From positions 930,001-994,000 of the forward strand of contig JACDOF010000001.1 in assembly GCA_017656235.1 (NCBI GenBank): a DNA stretch of 64,000 bases, in the 5' to 3' direction. The translations under genes were made by a program, and so were the position numbers. This document shows positions 26,442-35,845 of the stretch, piece by piece. Numbering within the stretch: the first letter of the stretch is position 1; each line of letters begins with the position of its first letter. The notes beneath the pieces are model-generated. The model was not told the DNA's origin, made no database searches, and worked only from the letters and a program-made list of their open reading frames with translations. This DNA is from Brevibacillus sp. Lineage in GTDB: Bacteria > Bacillota > Bacilli > Brevibacillales > Brevibacillaceae.

Positions 26442-27755
26442 CTACGTCTTTTTGCGCGTCAGAATGCGGATCGGCGTCCCTTCAAAGACGAATGCTTCGC
26501 GGATTTTATTCTCTATGTACCGCTCATACGAAAAGTGCATCAGTTCCGGATCATTGACAAACAACACAAAGGTGGGCGGTTTGACGGCAACCTGGGTCGA
26601 ATAGTTGATCTTGAGCCGTTTGCCCTTATCAGACGGCGGAGGTGTCATAATCGTCGCGTCCGTAATCAGGTCATTTAGCGTGGAGGTCGCAATCCGCATG
26701 GCGTGCGCTTCTGCTACCTCGTTAACTTTGGGCAGGATGGTATGAACACGCTGTTTGGTTTTGGCCGACACATACAGGATGGGAGCGTAATCAAGGAACT
26801 TGAATTCTTCCCTGATCAACTGGGTGAACCGCTGCATGGTCTTGTCGTCTTTTTCAACGGCGTCCCACTTGTTGACGACGATAATGATGCCCTTCCCTGC
26901 TTCATGGGCGTAGCCGGCAATCTTCTTGTCCTGTTCGATGATTCCTTCTTCACCGTTCAGCACGACCAACACGACGTCAGAGTCTTCAATGGCCTTGAGG
27001 GCGCGCATCACACTGTACTTTTCTGTCGTCTCGTACACCTTGCCCCGCTTTCGCATACCGGCGGTGTCGACCAATACATAGCGCTGGCCGTCCCATTCAA
27101 ACGGGGTATCTATCGCGTCGCGCGTCGTTCCGGCAACCTCGCTGACGATGACCCGTTCTTCGCCGAGGATCGCATTCGTTAGCGAGGACTTGCCGACATT
27201 GGGCCTTCCTATCAGCGAAACCCGGATCACGTCCTCAGCCTCATCTTCATCAGTCCGGTCGGGAAAGTGTGCAAATACCGCATCCAGCAAATCTCCGAAG
27301 CCCAGTCCATGACTGCCGGATACGGGGTACGGATCGCCGACACCCAGTTGATAGAAATCGTAGATCTCGGCTTTCATGTCGGGGTTGTCTACTTTATTGA
27401 CAGCCAGTACGATCGGTTTTTTGGTCCGCTTCAACATCCTGGCCACTTCCAGATCGGAATCGGTGACGCCGGAGCGGCTGTCTGCGACCAGGATAATGAC
27501 GTCAGCCTCGTCAATGGCCAGTTCAGCCTGGTGTCTAATCCGGGTGAGAATCTCGTCGTCTTCCCCGATTTCAATCCCGCCGGTGTCAATCAAGTGGAAG
27601 TGCCGGTTCAACCACTCCCCCTTGCCGTACAGGCGATCTCGCGTAATCCCCGGCTTGTCTTCGACGATCGCAATCCGCTCGCCGACCAACCGGTTAAATA
27701 TCGTAGATTTGCCGACATTCGGTCTGCCGACAATCGCAACGACTGGCAATCCCAT
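26442..27755 (-). CDS. der: ribosome biogenesis GTPase Der
   Basis: Der (EngA) is an essential double GTPase needed for 50S assembly. The 437-residue protein has two G domains, '[14 protein letters not shown]' and '[14 protein letters not shown]', each with 'DTGG/DTAG' and 'NKVD/NKWD', then a C-terminal KH-like domain. The ATG at 27755 is used because the family begins '[12 protein letters not shown]'; an in-frame GTG at 27767 is possible. Confidence 0.97.
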   Translation of the reverse strand: MGLPVVAIVGRPNVGKSTIFNRLVGERIAIVEDKPGITRDRLYGKGEWLNRHFHLIDTGGIEIGEDDEILTRIRHQAELAIDEADVIILVADSRSGVTDSDLEVARMLKRTKKPIVLAVNKVDNPDMKAEIYDFYQLGVGDPYPVSGSHGLGFGDLLDAVFAHFPDRTDEDEAEDVIRVSLIGRPNVGKSSLTNAILGEERVIVSEVAGTTRDAIDTPFEWDGQRYVLVDTAGMRKRGKVYETTEKYSVMRALKAIEDSDVVLVVLNGEEGIIEQDKKIAGYAHEAGKGIIIVVNKWDAVEKDDKTMQRFTQLIREEFKFLDYAPILYVSAKTKQRVHTILPKVNEVAEAHAMRIATSTLNDLITDATIMTPPPSDKGKRLKINYSTQVAVKPPTFVLFVNDPELMHFSYERYIENKIREAFVFEGTPIRILTRKKT

Positions 27756-27897
27756 ACTACTCAACACTCTTTTCTGTGTCTAATTTATCGATGTCGAATC
27801 AGTGTCCAATACTTGAATATCATACCACACTCAGTCTGTGACGAACAACGTTCGCCCGGGCAGTCCAAAGGGTGTCACATCCGCGGCTGGCGACGTT

Positions 27898-28554
27898 TTA
27901 CTGCTGCGTAGGGGGCTTGGCCTTCCAGCTGCGGCGCAGCGTATTGGACACCGCAGCAGAGATCAGCCAGCTGCGGCCGGCAGCGACTGCAGCCAGTGAC
28001 AATGTCCAGAGGATAATCGAACACCACAACAGATCTTGCGCCGCCGGTCCCCCGATCGTCAACCGGGAGGTATACAGGTGAAAACTGAACGCGTAGATGG
28101 CATCAGAAAGCGGCACAGTCAGCAGGATGGTCACCACTTGCCCGGCGGCACCGCGCATCAAGAGGTGGAGAACAATCAGCAGCAGGCCCGGCACCATCAA
28201 CCGCTCATCGGCGAGCATCAGTACTGGATCCAGAAACAGCAGCTTGCGGACAAAGAACACCAGCGCCAGACACAGAGCCGCGGCCGCCAATACGTATGCA
28301 CGGCTGCCCGGTCGTACTGCTCGCCAGATACAACCTGCCGCCAGAAGCGGCAAAATCGCTCCACTCAGATAGATGTCGACGGAAAGAATGGAAAGCTTCC
28401 ACCCGGCAAAAGTACAAACAATAAAAGCCAGCAGCCAGACCAATGTACCTTTTGCCGACAGTTTCAGCTGCCGCAAGATCCGGTCCATTCCGCCCATCCA
28501 TACCAGGCAAAGAATACACCATTGCGCAATCAGCGCAACAATCCCTTCTTTCAT
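27898..28554 (-). CDS. YphA-like polytopic membrane protein
   Basis: A 218-residue protein with about six to seven hydrophobic helices and a basic C-terminal tail. AAGGGG precedes ATG 28554. Position between fni/ypfD and der matches B. subtilis YphA, a membrane protein of unknown role, and topology agrees, but I see no catalytic motif. Named by position and general character. Confidence 0.75.
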   Translation of the reverse strand: MKEGIVALIAQWCILCLVWMGGMDRILRQLKLSAKGTLVWLLAFIVCTFAGWKLSILSVDIYLSGAILPLLAAGCIWRAVRPGSRAYVLAAAALCLALVFFVRKLLFLDPVLMLADERLMVPGLLLIVLHLLMRGAAGQVVTILLTVPLSDAIYAFSFHLYTSRLTIGGPAAQDLLWCSIILWTLSLAAVAAGRSWLISAAVSNTLRRSWKAKPPTQQ

Positions 28555-28614
28555 CTCAAACCCCTTGTAATCGTTTGGCTTTCTCCTTCCCAGTATGCCT
28601 CCAAAGCACCCCAA

Positions 28615-29700
28615 TCATAACGTATGGTGGTCTTCGTCCCGCAGCGTATACCGGCTGAGCACGATCCCCCTCTGACGGGCCCATTCGGCCACCTCAGGAG
28701 AAAACGTCAGCGCAGCCCGCTGTAAATCACGCGGTTGGGCAGCCCCCAGGGCGGTCATGGCGACCCGAAGCTGATGGTGCAGGTGATCCACTTCTTCAAG
28801 GCATCTCTCCATTGGCAGCTCATGTACCAGTCGCAAGAAAAAGCCAGCCATACCGACAGCGGAGGCACCAAGCGAGAGCGCTTTGGCAATATCGAGACCG
28901 TGCCGAATACCGCCGCTGGCAATGAACGACACCTGCCCCACCCCGCTTGCCGCTGCTTCCAACAAGCTTTCCAGTGTACTCGTCCCCCAGCTCTCAAACA
29001 TTGCCAACGGCTTCTCTCTCCGTTGATTTTCAATCCTGGCGAAGTTGGTACCGCCCGCCCCTCCCAGATCAATGATCTTGACGCCCGCATCCGCCAGTTG
29101 ACGGATGGATCGGCGGCTCATTCCAAATCCAACTTCCTTCACGATCAGCAGCACGTCCGGCCGATACCTGGCCAATTCCTCCGCAATTCGTTCGATGCGG
29201 AACAAACAGTCGCTGAAATCCCGGTTTCCTTCCGGCATCAAAAGCTCCTGTACCACATTGAGGTGAATCTGAAGTCCGTCGGCAGCAATCATCTCAACGG
29301 CACGGACTGCCTCATCACTTGTCGCCTCGGCTCCCAGGTTGGCAAACACCAAGCCATCCGGGTTTTCTCGGCGAACAATCTGATAGCTGTCAGCCTGAGC
29401 CGGATCACGTAAAGCGGCCATCTGGGAACCTACTGCCATCGCCAGTTTCTTTTCTCGGGCAATCACCGCCAGTTTCTGATTAACCTGTTTGGTTTCCGGC
29501 GATCCGCCCGTCATCGCGTTGATCATGACGGGGGAGGATAGGGACAGGTGATGCAGCTGAACGGTCAAGCTGATGTTACCATAAGACATGTTCGGTAAAC
29601 TATTCGGCAGAAAACGAACCTGGTCAAGACCTTTCTGCTCCGCCTCTTTTTCGTCCAGTGCGTGTTGGATGTGCTCCCACTTTCTTTTTGAACGGCTCAT
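28615..29700 (-). CDS. fni: isopentenyl-diphosphate delta-isomerase, type 2
   Basis: Fni (Idi-2) is an FMN- and NADPH-dependent enzyme interconverting IPP and DMAPP. The 361-residue barrel begins 'RKWEHIQHAL', has 'MINAMTGG', 'GSQMAALRDP', 'QIHLNVVQELLMPEG' , 'IVKEVGFGMS' and 'DLGGAGGTNFARIE'. It is typical of the Bacillus enzyme and supplies precursors for the heptaprenyl chain. AGGAGGAG lies ten bases ahead of the ATG. A terminator separates it from ypfD. Confidence 0.96.
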   Translation of the reverse strand: MSRSKRKWEHIQHALDEKEAEQKGLDQVRFLPNSLPNMSYGNISLTVQLHHLSLSSPVMINAMTGGSPETKQVNQKLAVIAREKKLAMAVGSQMAALRDPAQADSYQIVRRENPDGLVFANLGAEATSDEAVRAVEMIAADGLQIHLNVVQELLMPEGNRDFSDCLFRIERIAEELARYRPDVLLIVKEVGFGMSRRSIRQLADAGVKIIDLGGAGGTNFARIENQRREKPLAMFESWGTSTLESLLEAAASGVGQVSFIASGGIRHGLDIAKALSLGASAVGMAGFFLRLVHELPMERCLEEVDHLHHQLRVAMTALGAAQPRDLQRAALTFSPEVAEWARQRGIVLSRYTLRDEDHHTL

Positions 29701-29792
29701 CAGATTGGCCCTCCTCCTTTGTGCCGACTAGGAACCCCGAGCGGGACTCGGGCAGCGTGTAAACGAAGGTGTATCCGCTGCCAATCAACAGT

Positions 29793-29829
29793 CAAAAAAA
29801 GGATACGCAGCTGCGTACCCTTTTTTTGA
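29793..29829 (-). terminator. terminator after ypfD
   Basis: On the minus strand GGGTACGCAG-CTGCGTATCC, nearly perfect and self-complementary, is followed by seven T. Confidence 0.9.
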
Positions 29830-29839
29830 CCTTAGGCCA

Positions 29840-31018
29840 TTATTTCAGTTTGTCTCGTAAATCCCCGAACAAGTCGCCAAGCGTTACGCCCAACCCTTGA
29901 TTGTTTTCTTGTTGGTACGCTTGTTGTTCCCGTCTGCTTGCCCGCTCCGCCCGTTCGCCGCGTTCTTCTTCCAGCGCGCGAATGCTCAAGCTGATGCGCT
30001 GTTCGGAAACGTTGACATCGAGGATTTTGACCTGTACTTCCTGGCCTTCTTTTAATACCTCACCCGGAGTTGCAATGTGGCGGTTGGCAATTTGCGAGAT
30101 GTGCACCAAGCCTTCTACGCCAGGTGCAATCTCCACGAACGCCCCGAAGCTGACCAGGCGCTTGACTGTACCCGTTACAACGTCACCGGCTTTAAACTGC
30201 TCACCAGCCTTTTCCCACGGACCAGGCTGCGTTTCCTTGATACTGAGGCTGACGCGCTCATTCTCCTTGTCAACCTTGAGCACTTTTACGCTTACCCGAT
30301 CGCCTTCTTTTACGACGTCAGATGGTTTCTCGACGCGCTCCCATGCCAGCTCGGAGATGTGTACCAAGCCATCCACACCGCCAATATCGACAAATACGCC
30401 GAAGTCGGTGAGGCGCTGAACCGTCCCCTCCAGGATTTGCCCAGGAGCGAGACTCTCCAGCACTTGCTGTTTTTGTTTGTTTGCCTCTTCTTCCAGTACC
30501 GCTTTGTGCGAGAGAATCACTTTGTTTTTTTCGCGATCCAGTTCGACCACTTTCAGCGGCAGCGTACGACCCTTGTAGTCGGAGAAATCTTCGACAAAGT
30601 GGCGCTCTACCATTGACGCCGGAATAAAGCCTCTCAGTCCTACGTCAACAACCAGGCCGCCTTTCACCACTTCTTTTACCGTAGCCTCAAACACTTCGCC
30701 CGATTCCAGCTTGGCAGTCAGGACGTCCCACGCCTTTTCGGCGTCGACGGCCCGCTTGGAGACCACCAACTCCTCCTTGTCGTCGTTCAGTTTGGTTACT
30801 TTTACCTCAAACTCGTCACCGACGGAGACGACGTCAGACACTTTTTCCACATGAAGGCTGGACAGTTCACTGATCGGAATAATGCCGTCGTATTTGTAAC
30901 CGACGTCAACCAAAGCGTGTTTATCTTCAACCTTGGTTACCTTCGCTTTCAGTATGTCGCCGACAGAGACCGTCTTCACCTCCGTCAGGCTTGGGCTGTT
31001 GCTCGTTTCTTCCACCAT
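29840..31018 (-). CDS. ypfD: S1 RNA-binding domain protein YpfD (ribosomal protein S1 homologue)
   Basis: A 392-residue protein with four S1 repeats, each with a 'GDIL...V..V..HALVDVG' or 'G.V..L..FGVFVDIGGVDGLVHISEL' pattern, spaced by 70-85 residues. It binds RNA but in Bacillus is not an essential ribosomal protein, unlike E. coli S1. The 36-codon upstream extension is rejected because AAGGAGGT lies just before ATG 31018. The acidic-to-neutral C-terminal tail is low complexity. Confidence 0.95.
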   Translation of the reverse strand: MVEETSNSPSLTEVKTVSVGDILKAKVTKVEDKHALVDVGYKYDGIIPISELSSLHVEKVSDVVSVGDEFEVKVTKLNDDKEELVVSKRAVDAEKAWDVLTAKLESGEVFEATVKEVVKGGLVVDVGLRGFIPASMVERHFVEDFSDYKGRTLPLKVVELDREKNKVILSHKAVLEEEANKQKQQVLESLAPGQILEGTVQRLTDFGVFVDIGGVDGLVHISELAWERVEKPSDVVKEGDRVSVKVLKVDKENERVSLSIKETQPGPWEKAGEQFKAGDVVTGTVKRLVSFGAFVEIAPGVEGLVHISQIANRHIATPGEVLKEGQEVQVKILDVNVSEQRISLSIRALEEERGERAERASRREQQAYQQENNQGLGVTLGDLFGDLRDKLK

Positions 31019-31181
31019 TGACGAAACCTCCTTGATACCATCCGTCACACGATAATCGATGATGAAGCGGGATAGTGTAGTATTATATAAACCACCGCCG
31101 GATGGCGGGTGGTCTACGGTTTTCAAGCGGAGATGTACAATCGTAGTATTCTTCCATCTCCAGAATTCGATACTTGTTCCG

Positions 31182-31775
31182 CTACGATTTGTGCTGATCC
31201 ATCAGTCTTTGAATCTCCTGCATGATGAAGTCAGTCAATTCCCGCAGCGTATCCGAATTGGGTTTTTCTTTCTTAAACCGACTCAGGTCGAGCGGTTTCC
31301 CGTAGACGATCTTTATGCTGCGAAACAAGCGATACGGGCCGATGATGGCTACCGGTACCACCTGCGCTCCTGATTTTAGCGCAAACATCGCGGCCCCGGG
31401 CTGACCTTTTTTGAGCTTGCCGGTTTTGCTTCGTGATCCCTCAGGGAAAATCCCCAACACCCGTCCGTCTTCCAGAACACGGAGAGTCGTGCGAATTGCC
31501 GCACGGTCGCCAGCACCGCGCCGGACCGGAAAGGCTCCGAACTTCGTGATGATATAGGAGAGGACCGGGATGCGAAACAGTTCTTCTTTGGCCATGAAAT
31601 GCACTTGTCGCTCAAGCGGGGCACCAAGCAATGGCGGGTCAAGGTTGCTGATGTGGTTGGCGCAGAGAATTACCGGGCCTTCCTTAGGTATATGTTCGTT
31701 GCCGATCACTTGCCAACGGTAAAACAAAGAAAAAAAACATCGAAAGAAAGTTCGAAAAAATATGTAGGTTTTCAC
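31182..31775 (-). CDS. plsC: 1-acyl-sn-glycerol-3-phosphate acyltransferase
   Basis: PlsC acylates lysophosphatidate to phosphatidate. The 197-residue protein has the catalytic 'CANHISNLDPP' (N-H-x4-D), 'FPVRRGAGDRAAIRTTL' and the substrate-binding 'GIFPEGSRSKTG'. The GTG start overlaps the cmk stop (GTGA), so the pair is translationally coupled, as in B. subtilis. It is one of three phospholipid genes in the window (gpsA, plsY, plsC). Confidence 0.95.
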   Translation of the reverse strand: MKTYIFFRTFFRCFFSLFYRWQVIGNEHIPKEGPVILCANHISNLDPPLLGAPLERQVHFMAKEELFRIPVLSYIITKFGAFPVRRGAGDRAAIRTTLRVLEDGRVLGIFPEGSRSKTGKLKKGQPGAAMFALKSGAQVVPVAIIGPYRLFRSIKIVYGKPLDLSRFKKEKPNSDTLRELTDFIMQEIQRLMDQHKS

Positions 31776-32443
31776 GAGCCCTGTTCACCTGTCTGTTTGC
31801 AGATTTGCAGCACGCGCTCAACCACTTCGTGGACCTCAAGGCCAGTAGTGTCGACGAGGTGGGCGTCCTCGGCCCGTCTGAGCGGGGCTACGGTACGTTC
31901 GCTGTCGCGTCGATCCCGTTCGGCGATCTCCTGCCGCAGCGATTCCAAATCAACGTCCAGTCCCTGTTGCTGTAATTCTGCCAGCCGCCGCCTGGCTCGC
32001 TCTTCAACAGAGGCCGTTAAAAAAATCTTCACGTCTGCATCCGGCAGCACATGTGTCCCGATGTCACGCCCGTCCATAACGACATTGCCCTCTGCTGCCA
32101 TGGCCCGCTGTAATTGAAGCATCTGTTCGCGAACCTGCGGATAACTGGCTACGATTGAAGCATGGTGACTTACCTTCGGTGTCCGGATCTGTGATGTTAT
32201 GTCTTCGCCATTCCAAAGAACGATCTGTCCGGATGGAGTGCGTTTGAGCGAAATCGCGGAGTCACGGAGCAGGCTGGCTACTGCAGCTTCATCCTCTACA
32301 GGAACTCCGTGATGAAGCACAGCCCAAGCCAAGGCACGATACATCGCCCCAGTATCAATGTAGACGAGGGAAAGGCGCTGGGCGACCAATTGTGCCACGG
32401 TACTCTTGCCAGCTCCTGCTGGTCCGTCAATTGCAATGTTCAT
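31772..32443 (-). CDS. cmk: cytidylate kinase
   Basis: Cmk phosphorylates CMP and dCMP. The 223-residue kinase has the P-loop 'IDGPAGAGKSTVAQLVA', 'YIDTGAMYRALAWAVL', 'VVMDGRDIGTHVLPDADVKIFLTAS' and 'RRLAELQQQG'. AGGTGAT lies seven bases before the ATG. It heads the cmk-plsC pair and precedes ypfD in the B. subtilis order. Confidence 0.97.
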   Translation of the reverse strand: MNIAIDGPAGAGKSTVAQLVAQRLSLVYIDTGAMYRALAWAVLHHGVPVEDEAAVASLLRDSAISLKRTPSGQIVLWNGEDITSQIRTPKVSHHASIVASYPQVREQMLQLQRAMAAEGNVVMDGRDIGTHVLPDADVKIFLTASVEERARRRLAELQQQGLDVDLESLRQEIAERDRRDSERTVAPLRRAEDAHLVDTTGLEVHEVVERVLQICKQTGEQGS

Positions 32444-32550
32444 CTACAAGATCACCTACTGCTGTCTGATGTGCGGGCCGTTCTGCCATGCTTCCACCGC
32501 ACGCGATGTGTGCCGCATTTCCATTGCCAAAAAAAGTGGCTCAGGATGAA

Positions 32551-32573
32551 ACAAAAGCAGGACAAGCCTGCTT
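32551..32573 (-). terminator. terminator after the YpfB-like gene
   Basis: On the minus strand AAGCAGG-CTTGT-CCTGCTT is followed by TTGTTT; stem is short but GC-rich. It lies between the YpfB-like gene and cmk. Confidence 0.65.
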
Positions 32574-32628
32574 ATCTGCTTGCATTACTCTGCCTTATCG
32601 TATCACAAATCCACCGCACAGGCAAACA

Positions 32629-32811
32629 TTAGGGTGGAGAAGAACGGCCTTCCCACCGCTCTGTCTCTATTAGCAGATGACGTAGTGGGTCAAGGACGCA
32701 AGCCGCTTGTCCTGCTGCAAGCAGCAGCGTGACGACCGCGATCAGGGACAGCAACAATTTTTCAACCCGGGTGGACAAATGACAAAACCGCTGATCGTAA
32801 TCGTGTTTCAT
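32629..32811 (-). CDS. small membrane protein, YpfB-like (DUF5359)
   Basis: A 60-residue protein with one hydrophobic helix (about residues 17-39) and a basic/acidic N-terminus. The start overlaps the motI stop (ATGA). Size and position directly between motI (ypfA) and cmk match B. subtilis YpfB. No function is known and little more can be read from the sequence. Confidence 0.75.
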   Translation of the reverse strand: MKHDYDQRFCHLSTRVEKLLLSLIAVVTLLLAAGQAACVLDPLRHLLIETERWEGRSSPP

Positions 32812-33515
32812 CCGCTTTGCTCCTTCTGGTCCGTTTCAGGAAGGACTTTATGTAATTCAAGTTGACGCTCAAAGCAGGTTCGGATAATCTTGGCTCGATC
32901 ATTCTCGCTGATTTCCACAAACTTGATCGATACCCACTGCAAACTCTTGTCGGGATCGGGCTTGTGGACACGGGTACATTCACCTGCTGCCGTGACGTGC
33001 TCCACCGAGCCGGACCTCGTTGGCAGAACCATCCACATTCGAACCCGATCTCCAGGAGCCAAGCGGTACGTGTCTGGACACGTGATGGCCAAACCTCCAC
33101 CGCTGAGATCCCGCGTAAAGGCCAGGAAGTGATAGCTGCGCACGTTGTCTTCCACTTTTACGGCAACTTCCACATTGACGTCAACGCGGACAAAATTGCG
33201 ACGTTGTGTACGCGTAAACTGACTTTTTTCTGGAATCTGAATGAATACGAGCGGAATGTTTTCGTTCCGCTTTTCAACCACCTCTGTTTGGAATTCATAG
33301 CGCGAACCGTCGCTGCCGAAGTACCAAACCAACCACTTCGATCCCTGCGTCAGGAAGATCGGACGCCCTGTCTGCTCGTCTGTCGGTACTTCCATCGCAG
33401 CCATTCCGTTGTCCAAGTCTGCGATCCGAGACTTATACGTGCGATTGCTCTTCTGGAGATCTGCAGCATGCGGACGAAGCCAAATCACCTGACCTAAGCG
33501 CGGCAGTGCAATCAA
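32808..33515 (-). CDS. motI: PilZ-domain flagellar brake protein (YpfA/MotI)
   Basis: A 235-residue YcgR-like protein: an N-terminal YcgR domain (about 1-95) and a C-terminal PilZ domain with the cyclic-di-GMP motif 'RRNFVR' (RxxxR, residues 106-110) and 'DLSGGG' (D/NxSxxG, about 136-141). In B. subtilis MotI binds c-di-GMP and disengages the MotA stator. The start is TTG with AAGGGGAAG ahead. No flagellar gene is nearby, but cheR implies motility. Confidence 0.9.
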   Translation of the reverse strand: MIALPRLGQVIWLRPHAADLQKSNRTYKSRIADLDNGMAAMEVPTDEQTGRPIFLTQGSKWLVWYFGSDGSRYEFQTEVVEKRNENIPLVFIQIPEKSQFTRTQRRNFVRVDVNVEVAVKVEDNVRSYHFLAFTRDLSGGGLAITCPDTYRLAPGDRVRMWMVLPTRSGSVEHVTAAGECTRVHKPDPDKSLQWVSIKFVEISENDRAKIIRTCFERQLELHKVLPETDQKEQSG

Positions 33516-33615
33516 GCTAACTTCCCCTTTCCCCTTCGCTTACCATTATTATACACAGAAGCCGCGGAATACGGCAAATGGGGAAAGCCGCTTCAGCCTT
33601 CCCCATCCCTACGTT

Positions 33616-34998
33616 TCAGACCGTCTCCTGCAGGTTTTCAACATCCATTTTGACGATCTCTTCTTCATCACCGTTTTGGGCATTGATGTAGATCATGTAG
33701 ACATTCCCTTCAAACTTGGTCTGGAATTCGTAGCAGAGTACCTCTTTCCCGTCCCGCTTTCCTTCAATCAGGGCCAGGCGCGGTTCGTTTACACGTAGAC
33801 GGGGATTAATCGATTTGCGTGCTTCTTGCGGACTGATCTTTGCCTCCGGAATGTTCCGCTGCCTGTGATTAAACAGGTACTCGGCTGCATGAAAGCCCAC
33901 TACCTCGCCATTGTCCAACGCCACCTTGACCGTCACTGCTTCCGGATAGATACGGACGCCATTTTGCTCGGTGACAAACGTGTAGACGGCCAACCCCTGA
34001 TACGCGTCCGTCTCGGCCGGTACCATGTTGGGATATCCGCGCGTCTGTAAAAAGTTCCGGGCGCGCGCTTCCGCCTGCGCGAGCGAGAGTTTTGGCTGCT
34101 TCACGTTACGCTCGTTTAACAGCCAGACCACTTTACCGCCCCGTTTGGTCACGTCCATATTGATGGCATCCTTGCTGCCTTTCGTCTTCACGCGCACGCT
34201 GTAGGCGCTGTAAACGTCACTCTTTCCGTTTTCATCCACTTCGACTGAAGCTCCCTGAAGAATGTTGGCCTGCTGTCGGTCGGCGGCCAAGAACCGGCGA
34301 GCGATTTGGGCCGCCTCCTGTTTGCCGATTTTACGGCCGCTCAATCCTTTCATCCGCTCTTTCTTCTTTTGTTCCAAGCTTTGAATACTTACTCCCCAAT
34401 CCACTTCGTCGAACTCCTGTACCTGTTTGTCAATGGTGCGGAAACCGTCAATAATCGTGTTGTCCGTCTTCTTGTCATCTGACGCAAGTGCTGTTTCCAC
34501 ATCCATCCAGCGCAGCCGCTTGTCGATCACTTTTGTCTGTACATGCTGCAGTTGTTGCTGGATTTTTTTGGACTGATGATACAGGCTGCGCAGGGTGTTG
34601 TATTCGGAGTCATTCAGCGGCTGCTGGTTCAGATCGCGGATGGCCACACTGTAAGAGAAGTCGGCTGCCTTTGACAGGAACTCTTCCGTGTTGTTAAACG
34701 GCATCAGCGTCAGTGGTAACTGGCCCACGTCGGACTGCGCCTGATAAGCCAAACGCCAGACGTTTGTCAAGCAAGGCGTGGCCTGCCGCTGGGAATTGAT
34801 CACAAGGGACTTGCCCAATTCATCACTCAACTTGTTGATCGTGTAGGACAGATCGTGAAACGCGCGTTGGTACTGGTTTTCGGCCTTGATCAGAATTGAG
34901 TTTTTTTCGTTGTGCTCCTGATATCCCCAGACACCGGCGCCGATCAATGCCACTACAGCAACCGGAAAAAGTACACGACTTACTGCACCATATACCAT
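33616..34998 (-). CDS. ypeB: germination protein YpeB
   Basis: YpeB is made in the forespore, sits at the inner membrane and is required for SleB to be present and stable in the spore. The 460-residue protein has an N-terminal membrane anchor (about residues 7-27), a helical middle and three C-terminal PepSY-like repeats ('KIGKQEAAQIARRFL', 'KLSLAQAEARARNFL', 'KISPQEARKSINPRL'). AAAGGAGG precedes the ATG. sleB lies 19 bp upstream, forming the classical sleB-ypeB operon. Confidence 0.96.
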   Translation of the reverse strand: MVYGAVSRVLFPVAVVALIGAGVWGYQEHNEKNSILIKAENQYQRAFHDLSYTINKLSDELGKSLVINSQRQATPCLTNVWRLAYQAQSDVGQLPLTLMPFNNTEEFLSKAADFSYSVAIRDLNQQPLNDSEYNTLRSLYHQSKKIQQQLQHVQTKVIDKRLRWMDVETALASDDKKTDNTIIDGFRTIDKQVQEFDEVDWGVSIQSLEQKKKERMKGLSGRKIGKQEAAQIARRFLAADRQQANILQGASVEVDENGKSDVYSAYSVRVKTKGSKDAINMDVTKRGGKVVWLLNERNVKQPKLSLAQAEARARNFLQTRGYPNMVPAETDAYQGLAVYTFVTEQNGVRIYPEAVTVKVALDNGEVVGFHAAEYLFNHRQRNIPEAKISPQEARKSINPRLRVNEPRLALIEGKRDGKEVLCYEFQTKFEGNVYMIYINAQNGDEEEIVKMDVENLQETV

Positions 34999-35017
34999 CC
35001 ATGAATCCTCCTTTCAG

Positions 35018-35551
35018 TTAACGACAAAATATATGTTTGCCGATCCGCTTTACCTGTGGTCTGCTCCAAATCCACTTGGATGTAGCGGTATCAGGGTTGA
35101 AGTAATAGATGCAGCCGTCTGTTGGATCCCAGCCAGCGAGCGCATCACGTACGGCTTTTTTCGCCTGTTCGTTCGGAGTCAACCAGATTTGTCCGTCTGC
35201 GACAGCCGTGAACGCACGCGGTTCAAAGATAACCCCCGATGGTGTGTCCGGAAACGACGGGCTTTTAACCCGGTTCAGGATAACGGCGGCAATCGCCACC
35301 TGTCCGATGTAGGGCTCCCCTCGCGCCTCGCCGTAAACAGCATTGGCCATCAGTTTCAGATCGTTTGCCGACAGCTTGGAGGGATGAAACGTCGTCTGCT
35401 GTTGTTTGGCTGGAGCGGTCCACTCCACTGCCTTTGCCACGAGCTCTGATTCTCCGCCCAAGTGAAGTGAACCAGGTATGTACGCGAAGCCGAGTACGCC
35501 TGCCAAGCAGACAGCAGCCGTAACCCAGATGGCATAACGCATGGTGTTCAC
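35018..35551 (-). CDS. sleB: spore cortex-lytic enzyme SleB, short form
   Basis: SleB is a lytic transglycosylase that degrades cortex peptidoglycan in germination. The 177-residue protein has an N-terminal signal/anchor (about 5-25) and a Hydrolase_2 domain (about 60-177) with the catalytic Glu in 'VYGEARGEP', 'AAVILNR', 'VIFEPRAFTAV' and 'WDPTDGCIYYFNP'. The B. subtilis enzyme is about 305 residues with an N-terminal peptidoglycan-binding domain; that domain is absent here. The start is GTG with GAGGAGG eight to nine bases ahead. Confidence 0.92.
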   Translation of the reverse strand: MNTMRYAIWVTAAVCLAGVLGFAYIPGSLHLGGESELVAKAVEWTAPAKQQQTTFHPSKLSANDLKLMANAVYGEARGEPYIGQVAIAAVILNRVKSPSFPDTPSGVIFEPRAFTAVADGQIWLTPNEQAKKAVRDALAGWDPTDGCIYYFNPDTATSKWIWSRPQVKRIGKHIFCR

Positions 35552-35621
35552 CCTTCATTCCTCCTCGTAAGGGGATCGTAACCTATGGGCATAGTGTTAG
35601 TGGCGGGTTCGTCATTTATGC

Positions 35622-35660
35622 AAAAAAAGAAAGACCTGGCATCTGCCAGATCTTTCTTTT
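35622..35660 (-). terminator. terminator after the zinc-ribbon microprotein
   Basis: On the minus strand AAAGAAAGATCTGGCA and TGCCAGGTCTTTCTTTTTTT form a stem of about 14 bp with a U-run, just after the stop codon at 35664. Confidence 0.9.
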
Positions 35661-35663
35661 TCC

Positions 35664-35825
35664 CTATGGCTGTTCCATCACTTCAAAGTCGTCATCATTG
35701 TTGCACAAACACTGCTTGAATCCCGTTTCAATCTTACCATGGGCACCGCGGCGTCCCCTCAGCGTATAACGTTCTCCACATTTCCTGCACCGGATCAACA
35801 CTTTGGTTCGTTCTTGTACAGCCAC
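35664..35825 (-). CDS. zinc-ribbon microprotein
   Basis: A 53-residue protein, starting MAVQERTKVLIRCRKCGERY from a GTG with GAGGAGGA six bases ahead. Two Cys pairs, 'CRKC' and 'CLC', suggest a small metal-binding ribbon; an Arg/Gly-rich loop lies between them and the C-terminus is acidic. A strong terminator follows the stop. It lies between sleB and prsW. I cannot assign a function; similarly small zinc-ribbon proteins of unknown role are common in Bacillales. Confidence 0.7.
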   Translation of the reverse strand: MAVQERTKVLIRCRKCGERYTLRGRRGAHGKIETGFKQCLCNNDDDFEVMEQP

Positions 35826-35845
35826 GATTGTCTCCTCCTCATCGG

